Shown here: piece by piece, positions 53,628 through 62,336 of the stretch | Position numbering within the stretch: the stretch's first letter is position 1 | Layout: every line of letters starts with the position of its first letter | DNA from: Perlabentimonas sp034003245 | Lineage (GTDB): Bacteria > Bacteroidota > Bacteroidia > Bacteroidales > Tenuifilaceae | Length of the DNA: 64,000 nucleotides | Assembly: GCA_034003245.1 (NCBI GenBank) | Contig: JAVEYY010000020.1 | Location: 16,278-80,277 of the forward strand | Reading direction: 5' to 3' | The notes under the pieces: generated by a model | Databases searched by the model: none | What the model was told of the DNA's origin: nothing | The model's input: only the letters and a program-made list of their open reading frames with translations | Translations under genes and position numbers: made by a program

Positions 53628-54371
53628 CTAATTTCTTCGCGAAAACTTCGAGAGCAACCTCAGGAACTCAATGTATAGCCAAATAAGGGTTACCATTAAA
53701 CCGAAAGCGCCATACCACTCCATGTACTTTGGTGCACCCTGATTTGCGCTACGCTCAATAAAATCGAAATCGAGGGTAAGGTTAAGTGCGGCAACTCCAA
53801 TAATCACAAGGCTAATAATAATGCTGAGGGTTCCCCCGTCGTGGATAAAACCAATTGGAGCCCCAAACAAGCCAAAGATAAACGATATAAAATACATTAG
53901 AGCAATGGCTCCGGTTGCGGCAAAAACTGCCATACGAAACTTGGCTGTAACCTGAATTGTTCCAGAGCGGTAAAGAATTAACATGAAGAAAAATGTGGCG
54001 AAAGTTAGCCCTACGGCTTGGGTTATAATTCCAAGCCCATATTGGGCTGCCATAAAGGCAGAGAGCCCACCCAGAAGCAATCCCTGCATAACCGAGTAAA
54101 TGGGAGCAGTAATGTGTGCGCTACGGGGCGAGAAAGCTGTAATGATGGCTGTTATAAAACCACCTATTCCGCCCAAAATCATCCAGGTCATAACCGATGC
54201 CGAGCCAATGGCGGCCAGCCGCCATGTGTAAATGGCGCCTAGTACAACCAGTCCAAGCATTGCCAAAGTCTTGTACTTGGTGCCCTCAATGGTCATCATT
54301 TCAGTTGATGAGGTTGTTCGCTCCTTAGAGAATATCCGCTCACTAAGAGCAGGGTTCGATGAGTTAAACAT
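53628..54371 (-). CDS. Bax inhibitor-1 / YccA family membrane protein
   Basis: 247 aa. A ~40-residue polar N-terminus (including SNPALSERIFS) is followed by seven transmembrane helices. The family signature is visible in AVFAATGAIALMYFISFIFG and a helix-end ALNLTLDFDFIERSA, with the acidic DFDFIE pair that forms the pH sensor of the YetJ calcium-leak channel. Its role is probably ion or calcium homeostasis across the inner membrane, or FtsH modulation as in E. coli YccA. It is leftward, 109 bp downstream of the AlkD-like gene. Confidence 0.88.
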   Translation of the reverse strand: MFNSSNPALSERIFSKERTTSSTEMMTIEGTKYKTLAMLGLVVLGAIYTWRLAAIGSASVMTWMILGGIGGFITAIITAFSPRSAHITAPIYSVMQGLLLGGLSAFMAAQYGLGIITQAVGLTFATFFFMLILYRSGTIQVTAKFRMAVFAATGAIALMYFISFIFGLFGAPIGFIHDGGTLSIIISLVIIGVAALNLTLDFDFIERSANQGAPKYMEWYGAFGLMVTLIWLYIEFLRLLSKFSRRN

Positions 54372-54480
54372 TTTTTAAAAGATGGTTAAGTTAAACAAGT
54401 CGAATTCTCGATAATCAATTCCTATACCAAATGCAAGTAGTATGCCATTTTGCGCGGTTAATTTTGGTTAAAGACCAGAA

Positions 54481-55128
54481 CTACTCCTCATCAAATTCAT
54501 ACAGAAGTTGGCCGCCAATCCAGGCCTTGTGCTCATCGTTGGAGTTGGCGAATTGCTGTGCAAGTTCAAGTACCTTAGCTTTAAGTTCCGTGTTGCGCTT
54601 TCCTATTTGCCTAAGGGCAAACTCAATGCTAATTTTGTTTTGGGCAATTTGCTGATCATCGTAGTTGTCAATTAGTTCTATATATGGCTCAAATACTGCA
54701 TCTTTAACCTCTTTGGATGCGCTTCGGCCTACAATGATTAGCCCCGCTTTTTGAAGTAGCTCATCGTTGCCAAGGCACCATTCAATGCTGCGCGATAGGG
54801 CACAGTCGGTCTTCCACAAAAGGTTAGAACATACCTGCTCTACAATTTCGATATTGGTAAAACTTTGCGCCCAGTTGTCAATCTGTTCGCCAGTTACCTG
54901 CTCCGGATCGTCAATCATCGATGCAAGTATTTTGCATTCCCTAATGTCCTGGTCGAAAAGTTCAAGGGCTAACTTATGATTCCCTTTGTATATCTCTGCT
55001 ATAGTTGAAAGTTCTGGAATGGACACCCCATAGTTTACCTTGTACGAAACACCCAGCTGGGTTAAGCTTACCGATGTGGGACCGCTCATCCTGCTTTTTA
55101 TCTCTTCAATTATTTGCTGAAGTTCCAT
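54481..55128 (-). CDS. DNA alkylation repair (AlkD-like) HEAT-repeat protein
   Basis: 215 aa from the ATG at 55128 (MELQQIIEEIKSRM); an ATG at 55149 adds seven residues. The protein is nearly all alpha-helical, in HEAT-like pairs: GVSIPELSTIAEIYKGNHKL, IDNWAQSFTNIEIVEQVC and LLWKTDCALSRSIEWC. This is the AlkC/AlkD DNA-glycosylase superfamily, which removes alkylated bases without flipping. The short Bacteroidota form may have lost the catalytic Asp, which I cannot place with certainty. It diverges from the flippase gene. Confidence 0.78.
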   Translation of the reverse strand: MELQQIIEEIKSRMSGPTSVSLTQLGVSYKVNYGVSIPELSTIAEIYKGNHKLALELFDQDIRECKILASMIDDPEQVTGEQIDNWAQSFTNIEIVEQVCSNLLWKTDCALSRSIEWCLGNDELLQKAGLIIVGRSASKEVKDAVFEPYIELIDNYDDQQIAQNKISIEFALRQIGKRNTELKAKVLELAQQFANSNDEHKAWIGGQLLYEFDEE

Positions 55129-55174
55129 GGCATTGGATTTTGGCTGCAATTTAGCAATAATTCACCTATTTTTC

Positions 55175-55182
55175 TACCTTTG
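55175..55182 (+). promoter_or_regulatory. Candidate -7 box for the polysaccharide genes
   Basis: TACCTTTG matches the TAnnTTTG consensus 37 bp before the flippase ATG. No TTG at the right distance upstream was found, so it is only a half-match. Confidence 0.3.
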
Positions 55183-55219
55183 GTTCTTTGTAGATTGAAG
55201 AAAACTATGACTTTATTGG

Positions 55220-56497
55220 ATGATAGCCAACCTTAAAACCCTAGTTAAAAGCAATTTTTTAAAACACTTTTTTACCCTAATTACGGGTAATGTTATTGCA
55301 CAGTTTATAGGTTTGGCGGCAATTCCAGTGCTGTCGCGGATGTATACACCCGATGAGTTTGGACAAGTAGCCCTATTTATGGGGATTGTAAGTGTAATTG
55401 CCATTGCCGCTAATGGTCGTTACGATATGGCCATTGTACTTCCCAAGCGAAATGGGCAGGCTTTTCATCTTTTAGTAGGTGGTTTTGCCATTGCGGCCCT
55501 TTTTGCAGCATTAACTTATATCTTTCTTCTCATCATTCAAGAAAAAGTAACCTCGTTTTTCGAGAGTTCCAGCTTTAATTCCATTGTTTGGTTTTTGCCA
55601 ATTTTGATTTTTCTAATGGGAACTCACAAGAGCCTGCAATTCTGGTTTACCCGAAATCAACAATACACAGCAATTGCTCAGAATAGGGTGGTTCAGTCAT
55701 CAACCCAAACGGCGGTAAAGCTAAGCCGTACACTTTTTTCGAACGGTTATTGGGGATTGGTAGTAGGGACACTAGTGGGTGAGTTTTTAAGCTGGGTACA
55801 CTTTTTTGTAAGGTTGATTAAGACCGATTTGTGGCGATTTAGGCTTGTTTCGTGTCGATCGATGTTGCGATCGTTTAAGGAGTATTCCAATTTTCCCAAG
55901 TTCCTGCTCCCCATGGGTGTAGTGAATACGTTTTCGGTTAATATCCTAATTTTTGCCCTTTCGGCTATTACAACCAGCACAATGGTGGGCTTTTACGAGC
56001 GAGCCTGGCGAGTCGTTAATATTCCTTTATCGATGCTGAGCACATCATTTGGAAATGTTTTCTACGAGCGCATGACAAAAAGCCCAAACCCACAACGGTT
56101 GTATCTCATGTCGTATTTTGCCAATTTAACTATAGGTATTGTTGTTTTATTGCCCATAGTGCTGTGGGGTGAGGAGATATTTGTTTTTGTTCTAGGAAAC
56201 GACTGGGCGGTGGCCGGTACTGTGGCAAGGATTATTGCACCACTCACTTTATTCAACTATGCCACAGCATGCATTAGCAATGTGTTTTCGGTTTATCAAA
56301 AAAATCAGATACTTTTGGTTTGGCAGATTTTTTATTTGGCCGTTGTGCTGAGTTGGATTTTGCTGGCACGCACTTTTGATATATTTATTCTGATTAGAGT
56401 TTTTGCCTACATTGGTGCTGCTCTTTACGCAGCATTAGCAGCTGTTGGGTATGGGGTAGTGGTAAGCGAAATGAAACGAAACTTGAAAATGAATTAA
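55220..56497 (+). CDS. Polysaccharide flippase (Wzx/RfbX-like)
   Basis: 425 aa with about twelve transmembrane helices. It starts FFTLITGNVIAQFIGLAAIP and RMYTPDEFGQVALFMGIVS, the typical first helices of MOP-superfamily polysaccharide exporters. It should flip lipid-linked oligosaccharides across the inner membrane. The next gene, a hexapeptide acyltransferase, starts 16 bp later, and the PL14-like lipoprotein overlaps that one. No glycosyltransferase or polymerase is in the group, so this may be a partial locus. Confidence 0.88.
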   Translation: MIANLKTLVKSNFLKHFFTLITGNVIAQFIGLAAIPVLSRMYTPDEFGQVALFMGIVSVIAIAANGRYDMAIVLPKRNGQAFHLLVGGFAIAALFAALTYIFLLIIQEKVTSFFESSSFNSIVWFLPILIFLMGTHKSLQFWFTRNQQYTAIAQNRVVQSSTQTAVKLSRTLFSNGYWGLVVGTLVGEFLSWVHFFVRLIKTDLWRFRLVSCRSMLRSFKEYSNFPKFLLPMGVVNTFSVNILIFALSAITTSTMVGFYERAWRVVNIPLSMLSTSFGNVFYERMTKSPNPQRLYLMSYFANLTIGIVVLLPIVLWGEEIFVFVLGNDWAVAGTVARIIAPLTLFNYATACISNVFSVYQKNQILLVWQIFYLAVVLSWILLARTFDIFILIRVFAYIGAALYAALAAVGYGVVVSEMKRNLKMN

Positions 56498-56513
56498 ACT
56501 TGAAAATGAGTTT

Positions 56514-57065
56514 ATGAAAGGTTTTTTAGTCAACGTAATGGGCTTTCTTTTTTTTCGCTGGGCATACCCTGGATTCGATTATTCATCGTTTCCAATCCGA
56601 AAACTGCTCAAGTGTTTTGTTGCCCAAAAGGTTTTTTGTGTAAACAGCAAAGTACCCTGGCCAGTGCACTGGACTTCGGAGGTTAAGGGTTGTGAGCGTA
56701 TTGAACGGGGTACAGAAACTCCAGGCTCTATGATGGGGTGTTATATCGATGGCCGAAATGGGATTATCCTTGAGGAGAATGTTTGGATTGGCCCCAAGGT
56801 CTCCATTATTAGCATGGATCATAATCTTTCCGATTACAATATCTACAAGCAGGAACCGCCAATCCGAATTGGACGTGATTCGCTGATAACCTCTAATTCC
56901 ATTATCCTACCAGGAGTAGAGCTTGGCCCCCATACCGTTGTGGCAGCAGGTGCAGTTGTTACAAAATCATTTCCCGAGGGGAATCTGGTTTTGGCCGGCA
57001 ATCCAGCTAGGGTTATAAAGGTACTTGGTGAGTATTCGAGAGAGGAAAGCAATAATAATGCATAG
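56514..57065 (+). CDS. Hexapeptide-repeat acyltransferase
   Basis: 183 aa. A hydrophobic N-terminus (FLVNVMGFLFFRWAYPG) precedes a left-handed beta-helix with repeats such as GIILEENVWIGPKVSIIS, the catalytic-type His in MDHNL, and VVAAGAVVTKSFPEG-NLVLAGNPARVI at the end. The family includes WcaF/LacA-type acetyltransferases. It probably O-acetylates the sugar unit exported by the upstream flippase. Its last codons overlap the start of the PL14-like lipoprotein by 8 bp. Confidence 0.88.
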   Translation: MKGFLVNVMGFLFFRWAYPGFDYSSFPIRKLLKCFVAQKVFCVNSKVPWPVHWTSEVKGCERIERGTETPGSMMGCYIDGRNGIILEENVWIGPKVSIISMDHNLSDYNIYKQEPPIRIGRDSLITSNSIILPGVELGPHTVVAAGAVVTKSFPEGNLVLAGNPARVIKVLGEYSREESNNNA

Positions 57066-57942
57066 AAAAAAGATGCTTTTGGTTCGGAAGAGTTCTACCA
57101 TTCTAATGTTAGTACTTTTGATATTTGTGCTTACATCATGCAAGTTAGATAGTACTTCAGATCATTTACCCATAACAGTTGATTTTGACGATGCCACCAC
57201 AGGGAATTATCGGCAAAGTAATATTTTGGCCGATTGGCCAAATGCAAAAATGCTATGGGGGAAACTCGATCGGGTTAAGTATAAGTTAGGTCTGGTTCCT
57301 AGTTACATCCAAATTAAAGAGATTGATGGAAATAAGGTTCTTAGGGTAAACTATCCAGCAAATGTATATGGCCCCCTTGTTGGTACGCAATGGAGATCGA
57401 ATTTTAGTAAGGTTGATGAGGCAGTTCTGAGTTATAGAATTTATATCCCTATTGATTTTGATTTTGCCCAGGGAGGGAAACTCCCTGGGTTGGCAGGAGG
57501 GACGGCTAATGTAGGAGGACAAGTTCCTAATGGATATGATGGCTGGAGTGCACGTTTAATGTTTAATCAGAATGCGGAGGTTGCATATTATCTATACTAT
57601 CCCGATCAGAGCACTGAGTTTGGTGAGTACCATTATTGGGCTATCGATTCAGTTCGGGTTCATTTACCCCTTGGCCAATGGGTAACCCTTACCCATTACG
57701 TTAAGATGAATACACCCAAGCATCGCAATGGAAGGTTAGTTGCATGGATTGATGAGGTTAAGGTTGTGTCGGTTGACTCTATTCGCTTTCGCGATACCTG
57801 TTCGCTGGCAATCGACCAAATTCTTTTCAGTACTTTCTATGGAGGCGATAGTCCAGATTGGGCTCCTCAGAATGAGACTTACCTGCTTTTTGATGATTTT
57901 TCAGTTAATCTTCCAGTCTGGAATGCTGATATTGGTTGGTAA
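57058..57942 (+). CDS. Polysaccharide-lyase-like lipoprotein (PL14-type fold)
   Basis: 294 aa from the ATG at 57058, which overlaps the acyltransferase gene by 8 bp. The signal ends in LLIFVLTSC, a lipobox. The mature part is a beta-jelly roll with the PL14-like signatures GGKLPGLAGG, GWSARLMF, YLYYPDQS, a Trp-rich LGQWVTLTHYVKMNT and FYGGDSPDWAPQNE followed by LLFDDFSV. These line up with alginate/glucuronan-type lyases. It is outer-membrane anchored and genetically coupled to export genes, so it may trim or remodel the exported polymer. The family call is by pattern only, without a search. Confidence 0.72.
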   Translation: MHRKKMLLVRKSSTILMLVLLIFVLTSCKLDSTSDHLPITVDFDDATTGNYRQSNILADWPNAKMLWGKLDRVKYKLGLVPSYIQIKEIDGNKVLRVNYPANVYGPLVGTQWRSNFSKVDEAVLSYRIYIPIDFDFAQGGKLPGLAGGTANVGGQVPNGYDGWSARLMFNQNAEVAYYLYYPDQSTEFGEYHYWAIDSVRVHLPLGQWVTLTHYVKMNTPKHRNGRLVAWIDEVKVVSVDSIRFRDTCSLAIDQILFSTFYGGDSPDWAPQNETYLLFDDFSVNLPVWNADIGW

Positions 57943-57993
57943 CTAGTGAATTACTAGTGGATTTAGAAAGAAAATATTTTTTTGTGAGGTCTG

Positions 57994-58024
57994 TTGAACT
58001 TTTTATAAAATAATTCTATCTTTG
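57994..58024 (+). promoter_or_regulatory. Bacteroidota-type promoter for tRNA-His
   Basis: TTG (57994-57996) and TATCTTTG (58017-58024) are 20 bases apart. The -7 box ends 12 bp before the mature tRNA 5' end, so there is almost no leader. Confidence 0.75.
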
Positions 58025-58036
58025 CAACCGCAAAAC

Positions 58037-58114
58037 GGTGGATGTAGCTCAGTAGGTTAGAGCGTCGGATTGTGGTTCCGAAGGTCGCCGGTTCGAGCCC
58101 GGTCTTCCACCCCA
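58037..58114 (+). tRNA. tRNA-His (GTG anticodon)
   Basis: A full cloverleaf is visible. The extra G at position -1 (58037) faces C73 (58111), the tRNA-His identity pair. The D arm is GCTC/GAGC, the anticodon stem TCGGA/TCCGA with GTG at the centre of the loop TTGTGGT, and the T arm GCCGG/CCGGT with loop TTCGAGC. CCA is encoded (58112-58114). The acceptor stem has a T-T mismatch at 6:67 by my pairing. A terminator follows 12 bp later. Confidence 0.97.
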
Positions 58115-58125
58115 AAAAAACTCCT

Positions 58126-58152
58126 AAGCCCCTAAACAAGGGGCTTTTTTAA
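58126..58152 (+). terminator. Intrinsic terminator after tRNA-His
   Basis: AAGCCCC (58126-58132) pairs with GGGGCTT (58140-58146) around a 7-base loop, followed by a T run. The stretch from here to 58340 holds no other feature that I can identify. Confidence 0.85.
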
Positions 58153-58340
58153 TTTTTGGTTACTCGTAATGGTAGATTATTGGAGGCATTCTGTGAATAT
58201 CTGCTTATGTAAAGAGAAGATTATAGGTTAATAATTATTAAAAATTGATTCAGATCACCCAAAATTTAGTGATTAAGGTATTGTGCTAAGCGTTTTTTGT
58301 ATTAACTTGTGGGTACCTTAGGAGTAAAATTATTGTGCTC

Positions 58341-58574
58341 ATGCGCGATGCTAAAACCATACTAAACCTCATTGGCGACAAGTACATGTCGACCCATCCA
58401 AACTACTTTTACAAGGAGGTTGTGTATTTCTCTGGGCGCATTTATGCTGTGCGGGTATCGCCATTCCTAAGCCTCTCCGATATTTTTGTCGATCAAATCG
58501 ATATTAAGCTGATGGAGGAGCAGGCCGAAGAACGCCCCTTTAGCTCTAAGGCTTGTTTTTTCTTCAAGAACTAA
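58341..58574 (+). CDS. Small hypothetical protein
   Basis: 77 aa from the ATG at 58341; a GTG six bases earlier is possible. The sequence MRDAKTILNLIGDKYMSTHP, then YFYKEVVYFSGRIYAVRVSP and a charged, aromatic tail, has normal globular composition and no membrane segment. I do not recognise it. Its stop is 8 bp from that of the convergent sigma-54 regulator. It is separated from tRNA-His by 190 bp of AT-rich sequence with no clear promoter. Confidence 0.55.
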   Translation: MRDAKTILNLIGDKYMSTHPNYFYKEVVYFSGRIYAVRVSPFLSLSDIFVDQIDIKLMEEQAEERPFSSKACFFFKN

Positions 58575-58582
58575 TCCTAATC

Positions 58583-59749
58583 CTATTTAATAATTGGCTG
58601 GGCGAACGATACCACATCGTTTGCGGTAATCTCCTTTTCGCAAAGAATTATCAGGCGTTCGATAACATTTCTAAACTCGCGGATGTTGCCGGTCCAAGTG
58701 AACTTTTTGAGGGCTTCTATTGCATCGGGAGTAATCTCCTTTTGGGGCATGCCATACTCGTCGCATATAAGCTCAATGAAGTGCTGCGAGAGCGTGGGGA
58801 TATCGTCGAGGCGCTCGCTAAGCGAGGGAACCTGAATAATGATTACGCTTAGGCGATGGAAAAGATCCTCGCGAAAATTTCCGGCATCTATCTCTTTCTG
58901 AAGGTTTTTATTGGTTGCAGCAATAATCCTAACATTTACATTTATGTCCTTATCGCTCCCAACCCGGGTAATCTTGTTTTCCTGAAGCGCCCTTAGAACT
59001 TTTGCCTGGGCGCTAAGGCTCATATCGCCTATTTCATCGAGGAAAAGGGTGCCCCCATCGGCCTGTTCAAACTTGCCTTTACGCTGCTTGATTGCAGATG
59101 TAAATGCTCCTTTTTCGTGTCCAAATAGCTCACTTTCGATCAGCTCCGATGGAATTGCTGCGCAGTTAACCTCTACAAAGGGCATTTCGGCACGGTTGCT
59201 CTTCTCGTGAAGCCATCGTGCCACCAACTCTTTGCCAGTACCGTTGGGGCCTGTAATAAGAACGCGGGCATCGGTTGGAGCCACACGGTCGATAATCTCT
59301 TTAACCCTTGTAATGGGTTTCGAGGAGCCAACAATTTCGTATGTTTTCGTGACCTTTTTCTTTAGAAACTTGGTCTCCTTTATCAATACTGTTTTATCGG
59401 TGGCATTGCGGATAGTAATCAGAATTCTATTGAGATCAAGGGGTTTCTCAATAAAGTCGTAGGCACCCTTTTTTATGGCCTCAACGGCAGTATCGATGTT
59501 TCCATGCCCCGAAATCATGATAACGGGTGTTTCGGCAGAAATATCCTGCAGCTTATCAAGAACCTCAATGCCGTCCATCTGAGGCATCTTTATATCGCAA
59601 AGTACCACATCGTATGCACCTTTCTGAAATATTTCAACCCCCGATTCGCCGTCTTCGGCAACATCAACCTCGTGCTTTTCGTACTCAAGAATTTCTTTCA
59701 ATGAATTGCGAATGGCTCGCTCGTCGTCAATAATCAGAATTTTGGACAT
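58583..59749 (-). CDS. NtrC-like response regulator with GAFTSA loop and no helix-turn-helix
   Basis: 388 aa. The receiver (1-120) has IIDDE, Asp52 in LCDIKMP and KPL. The AAA+ domain has Walker A GPNGTGKE (167-174) and LFLDEIGDMS, and the sigma-54-contact loop reads GAFTSA (214-219) instead of GAFTGA. The protein ends a few residues after the AAA+ lid (VSFAQPIIK), so the usual Fis-type DNA-binding domain is missing. It may act from solution, through a partner, or not at sigma-54 at all. No kinase gene is adjacent. A TATATTTG box lies 38 bp upstream of its start. Confidence 0.92.
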   Translation of the reverse strand: MSKILIIDDERAIRNSLKEILEYEKHEVDVAEDGESGVEIFQKGAYDVVLCDIKMPQMDGIEVLDKLQDISAETPVIMISGHGNIDTAVEAIKKGAYDFIEKPLDLNRILITIRNATDKTVLIKETKFLKKKVTKTYEIVGSSKPITRVKEIIDRVAPTDARVLITGPNGTGKELVARWLHEKSNRAEMPFVEVNCAAIPSELIESELFGHEKGAFTSAIKQRKGKFEQADGGTLFLDEIGDMSLSAQAKVLRALQENKITRVGSDKDINVNVRIIAATNKNLQKEIDAGNFREDLFHRLSVIIIQVPSLSERLDDIPTLSQHFIELICDEYGMPQKEITPDAIEALKKFTWTGNIREFRNVIERLIILCEKEITANDVVSFAQPIIK

Positions 59750-59786
59750 AATAAGTATAGGTTTGCGTTACAAGAAAAATGGATTA

Positions 59787-59794
59787 CAAATATA
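59787..59794 (-). promoter_or_regulatory. Candidate -7 box for the GAFTSA regulator
   Basis: Read leftward the sequence is TATATTTG, matching TAnnTTTG, 38 bp before the ATG at 59749. No well-spaced -33 TTG is present. Confidence 0.3.
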
Positions 59795-59863
59795 GCAATC
59801 TGTAGGTTTTGAGAGAGGTGTTGTGGAAATAAAGTTTTGGTAGTTTTTTGAAAGATACAAAAG

Positions 59864-62233
59864 CTATTTTACCTCTTTAAGCTTGGCAAACTTTAACAGA
59901 AGACTTTTTACCCCTGCAGCCCTGAATTCAACAATTGCCTTACAATTTTGCCCTTCGCCCTCAACGCTTACCACTTTTCCCGGCCCAAATCGGTCGTGGA
60001 GCACGTTTATGCCAGGCCGGACATTGCTGGGGTCGAGGAAAGATGATGTGCCATAGTTACTTTGGCTGTCGGTTTTCCTGGTTGATTCAATTGGCAACAA
60101 TTTTCGTTGGCCATAAACCTCACCCTTACTTCGGTTGGGCTCTGAACTAAAAGTTGAGGGGTTGCTCCGCATGGAGTGCTTCGAACCTTGTCCGTAACCA
60201 AAGGTGGAGTCCTTAAATCCAGCTTGATCGCCCTCGTCGGTGGCCTCAATAAATTCGGGGTCAATTTCTGCAATAAAGCGGCTGGGTATGCTCGATGTGA
60301 GCGATCCCCACTTGTATCGAACTTGCGCGTGCGAAATGGTGGCCAGCTTGGCGGCACGGGTGAGCGCAACGTAGAATAATCGTCGCTCTTCTTCTAGTTC
60401 CTCCAGCGAACCGGTTGACATCTTCGATGGAAATAGTTCCTCCTCAACTCCGGCCAGGAATACGTAATCGAACTCCAGCCCTTTGGCCGAGTGAATGGTC
60501 ATAATCGAAACCTTATTTCTGTCCTCGGGCTTGTCGTTATCGGCATCGGTGAGCAGCGAAACATTCTCCAAGTAATCGGCCAGGGTTATTACCTCTGCTA
60601 CGCCTTCCTCCTTTTGGGTATCGCTAAACTCCTTGATGGAGTTAAGTAGCTCCTCGATGTTCTGTAATCGTGTAATACCCTCAATGGAACCATCGGCTTT
60701 AAACTCCTTCATCAGCCCTGCATTCATTATAATGGTTTGGGCTGCTTCGTAAGCCTCAGCAGTGTAGGATATGGTTCCCATCTGCTTCATCAGGCTGTAG
60801 AACTGCATCACTTTTGATATTGCTGCAGGTTTTAGATCGGAGCTAAACTCGTTAAGCTGCCCAATGGTTATCCATAGGCTTTGCCCTTTCTCGTTGGCAG
60901 TTGCTTCGAGCCTTTCCATGGTAGTGTTACCAATTCCACGGGCTGGGAAATTGATAATCCTCTTTAGCGCCTCGTCGTCGTTGGGGTTAATGGTTAGCCT
61001 AAAGTAGGCTAGCGTGTCCTTAATCTCCTTTCGTTGATAGAATGATAAGCTGCCGTATACGCGATAGGGAATATTTCTTTTCCTTAGCGATTCCTCGAAA
61101 AGTCGCGATTGGGCGTTGGTGCGGTAGAGGATGGCGAAGTTTTTATAGTCAACATGTACGCGTTGAATAATCTCGGATATGGCCGATGCCACCATAAAGC
61201 TCTCCTCCTGATCGGTGTAGGCCTTTATAATCTTTACCTTATCGCCAACATCTTTGGCCGAGAAGGAGGCTTTCTGTATCTGCTTTTTATTCTTGGCAAT
61301 TACGCTGTTGGCAGCGTTTACTATGGTTTGTGTGGAGCGGTAATTCTGCTCCAGCTTAAATAGCTTGTAGTTGGGGTAATCGTTCCGGAAGTTAAGGATA
61401 TTCTCAATCTTAGCACCCCTAAACGAGTAGATACTCTGGGCATCATCGCCTACCACGCATACGTTATTGTGACTGGCGGCCAACTTTTTTACAATAAGAT
61501 ACTGGCTGTAGTTGGTATCCTGATACTCATCGACAAGGAGATACCTAAACTTGTTTTGGTACTTGGCCAACACGTCGGGAAAATCGCGGAAAAGGATATT
61601 GGTGTTCATCAGCAGATCATCAAAATCCATAGCCGAGGCCTTGTAGCAACGTTGAACGTACATAGCGTAAATTTTGCTGATTTCGGGCTTTCGGGTTTGC
61701 CTGTCGAACGATACCAGCTGCGTGTTGTTGGCGTAGGCCTGTGCGGTTATGAGGTTGTTTTTTGCTGATGATATTCTACCCAATACCTCGTTGGTTTTGT
61801 ACAGCTGGGTGTCGAGTTTTAGCTCCTTTATTATGGATGCGATAAGGCTTTTGGAGTCGGCCGTATCGTAAATTGTAAATGTGTTAACGTATCCCAGTTT
61901 ATCGGCTTCGGCTCTTAGTATGCGCATAAATATAGAGTGGAATGTGCCCATCCAAAGCTGCTTGGCGGTGCTGTCGCCCACCACCGATGCAATTCTGTCC
62001 TTCATCTCCCGGGCCGCTTTATTGGTAAAGGTTAGGGCCATTATAGCCCAAGCGGGGACACCCTGCTTTAGCAGGTGGGCTATTCGGTAGGTGAGCACGC
62101 GGGTTTTGCCCGATCCTGCTCCGGCTATAATAAGGGCTGGCCCATTGTAGGTGGTAACCGCCTCGCGCTGTACTTCGCTAAGTTCGTTGAGGTATTGCAC
62201 TGCTGGTAAATGTGTTTTGGTGAAAATGCTCAC
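59864..62233 (-). CDS. UvrD/PcrA-type superfamily 1 DNA helicase
   Basis: 789 aa from a GTG at 62233. A second GTG at 62200 would begin QYLNELSEVQREAV, which fits the family's usual start better and is a real alternative. Helicase motifs are complete: LIIAGAGSGKTRVLTYRIA, ALTFTNKAAREMKDR, LLVDEYQDTNYSQY, GDDAQSIYSFRGA, NYRSTQTIVNAAN, TIHSAKGLEFDYVFLAG and YVALTRAAK. The C-terminal ~130 residues are low-complexity followed by a Tudor-like end (VLHDRFGPGKVVSVEGEG), typical of PcrA. It unwinds DNA in repair and replication. The gene is downstream of a terminator. Confidence 0.95.
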   Translation of the reverse strand: MSIFTKTHLPAVQYLNELSEVQREAVTTYNGPALIIAGAGSGKTRVLTYRIAHLLKQGVPAWAIMALTFTNKAAREMKDRIASVVGDSTAKQLWMGTFHSIFMRILRAEADKLGYVNTFTIYDTADSKSLIASIIKELKLDTQLYKTNEVLGRISSAKNNLITAQAYANNTQLVSFDRQTRKPEISKIYAMYVQRCYKASAMDFDDLLMNTNILFRDFPDVLAKYQNKFRYLLVDEYQDTNYSQYLIVKKLAASHNNVCVVGDDAQSIYSFRGAKIENILNFRNDYPNYKLFKLEQNYRSTQTIVNAANSVIAKNKKQIQKASFSAKDVGDKVKIIKAYTDQEESFMVASAISEIIQRVHVDYKNFAILYRTNAQSRLFEESLRKRNIPYRVYGSLSFYQRKEIKDTLAYFRLTINPNDDEALKRIINFPARGIGNTTMERLEATANEKGQSLWITIGQLNEFSSDLKPAAISKVMQFYSLMKQMGTISYTAEAYEAAQTIIMNAGLMKEFKADGSIEGITRLQNIEELLNSIKEFSDTQKEEGVAEVITLADYLENVSLLTDADNDKPEDRNKVSIMTIHSAKGLEFDYVFLAGVEEELFPSKMSTGSLEELEEERRLFYVALTRAAKLATISHAQVRYKWGSLTSSIPSRFIAEIDPEFIEATDEGDQAGFKDSTFGYGQGSKHSMRSNPSTFSSEPNRSKGEVYGQRKLLPIESTRKTDSQSNYGTSSFLDPSNVRPGINVLHDRFGPGKVVSVEGEGQNCKAIVEFRAAGVKSLLLKFAKLKEVK

Positions 62234-62336
62234 AAAGTTACGCTCATATGGTTAAATGGGAAAGGGTATTTGTATATTGTGGATAACTTTTTTGATATTA
62301 TGATTTTGCAACGAGAAATGGGTTTGGCTGTAATAC

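Noticed and set aside
62233..62240. TAACTTTG box at the uvrD start
   Set aside because: It overlaps the GTG start codon and has no -33 partner; it only raises the possibility that the later GTG at 62200 is the true start.
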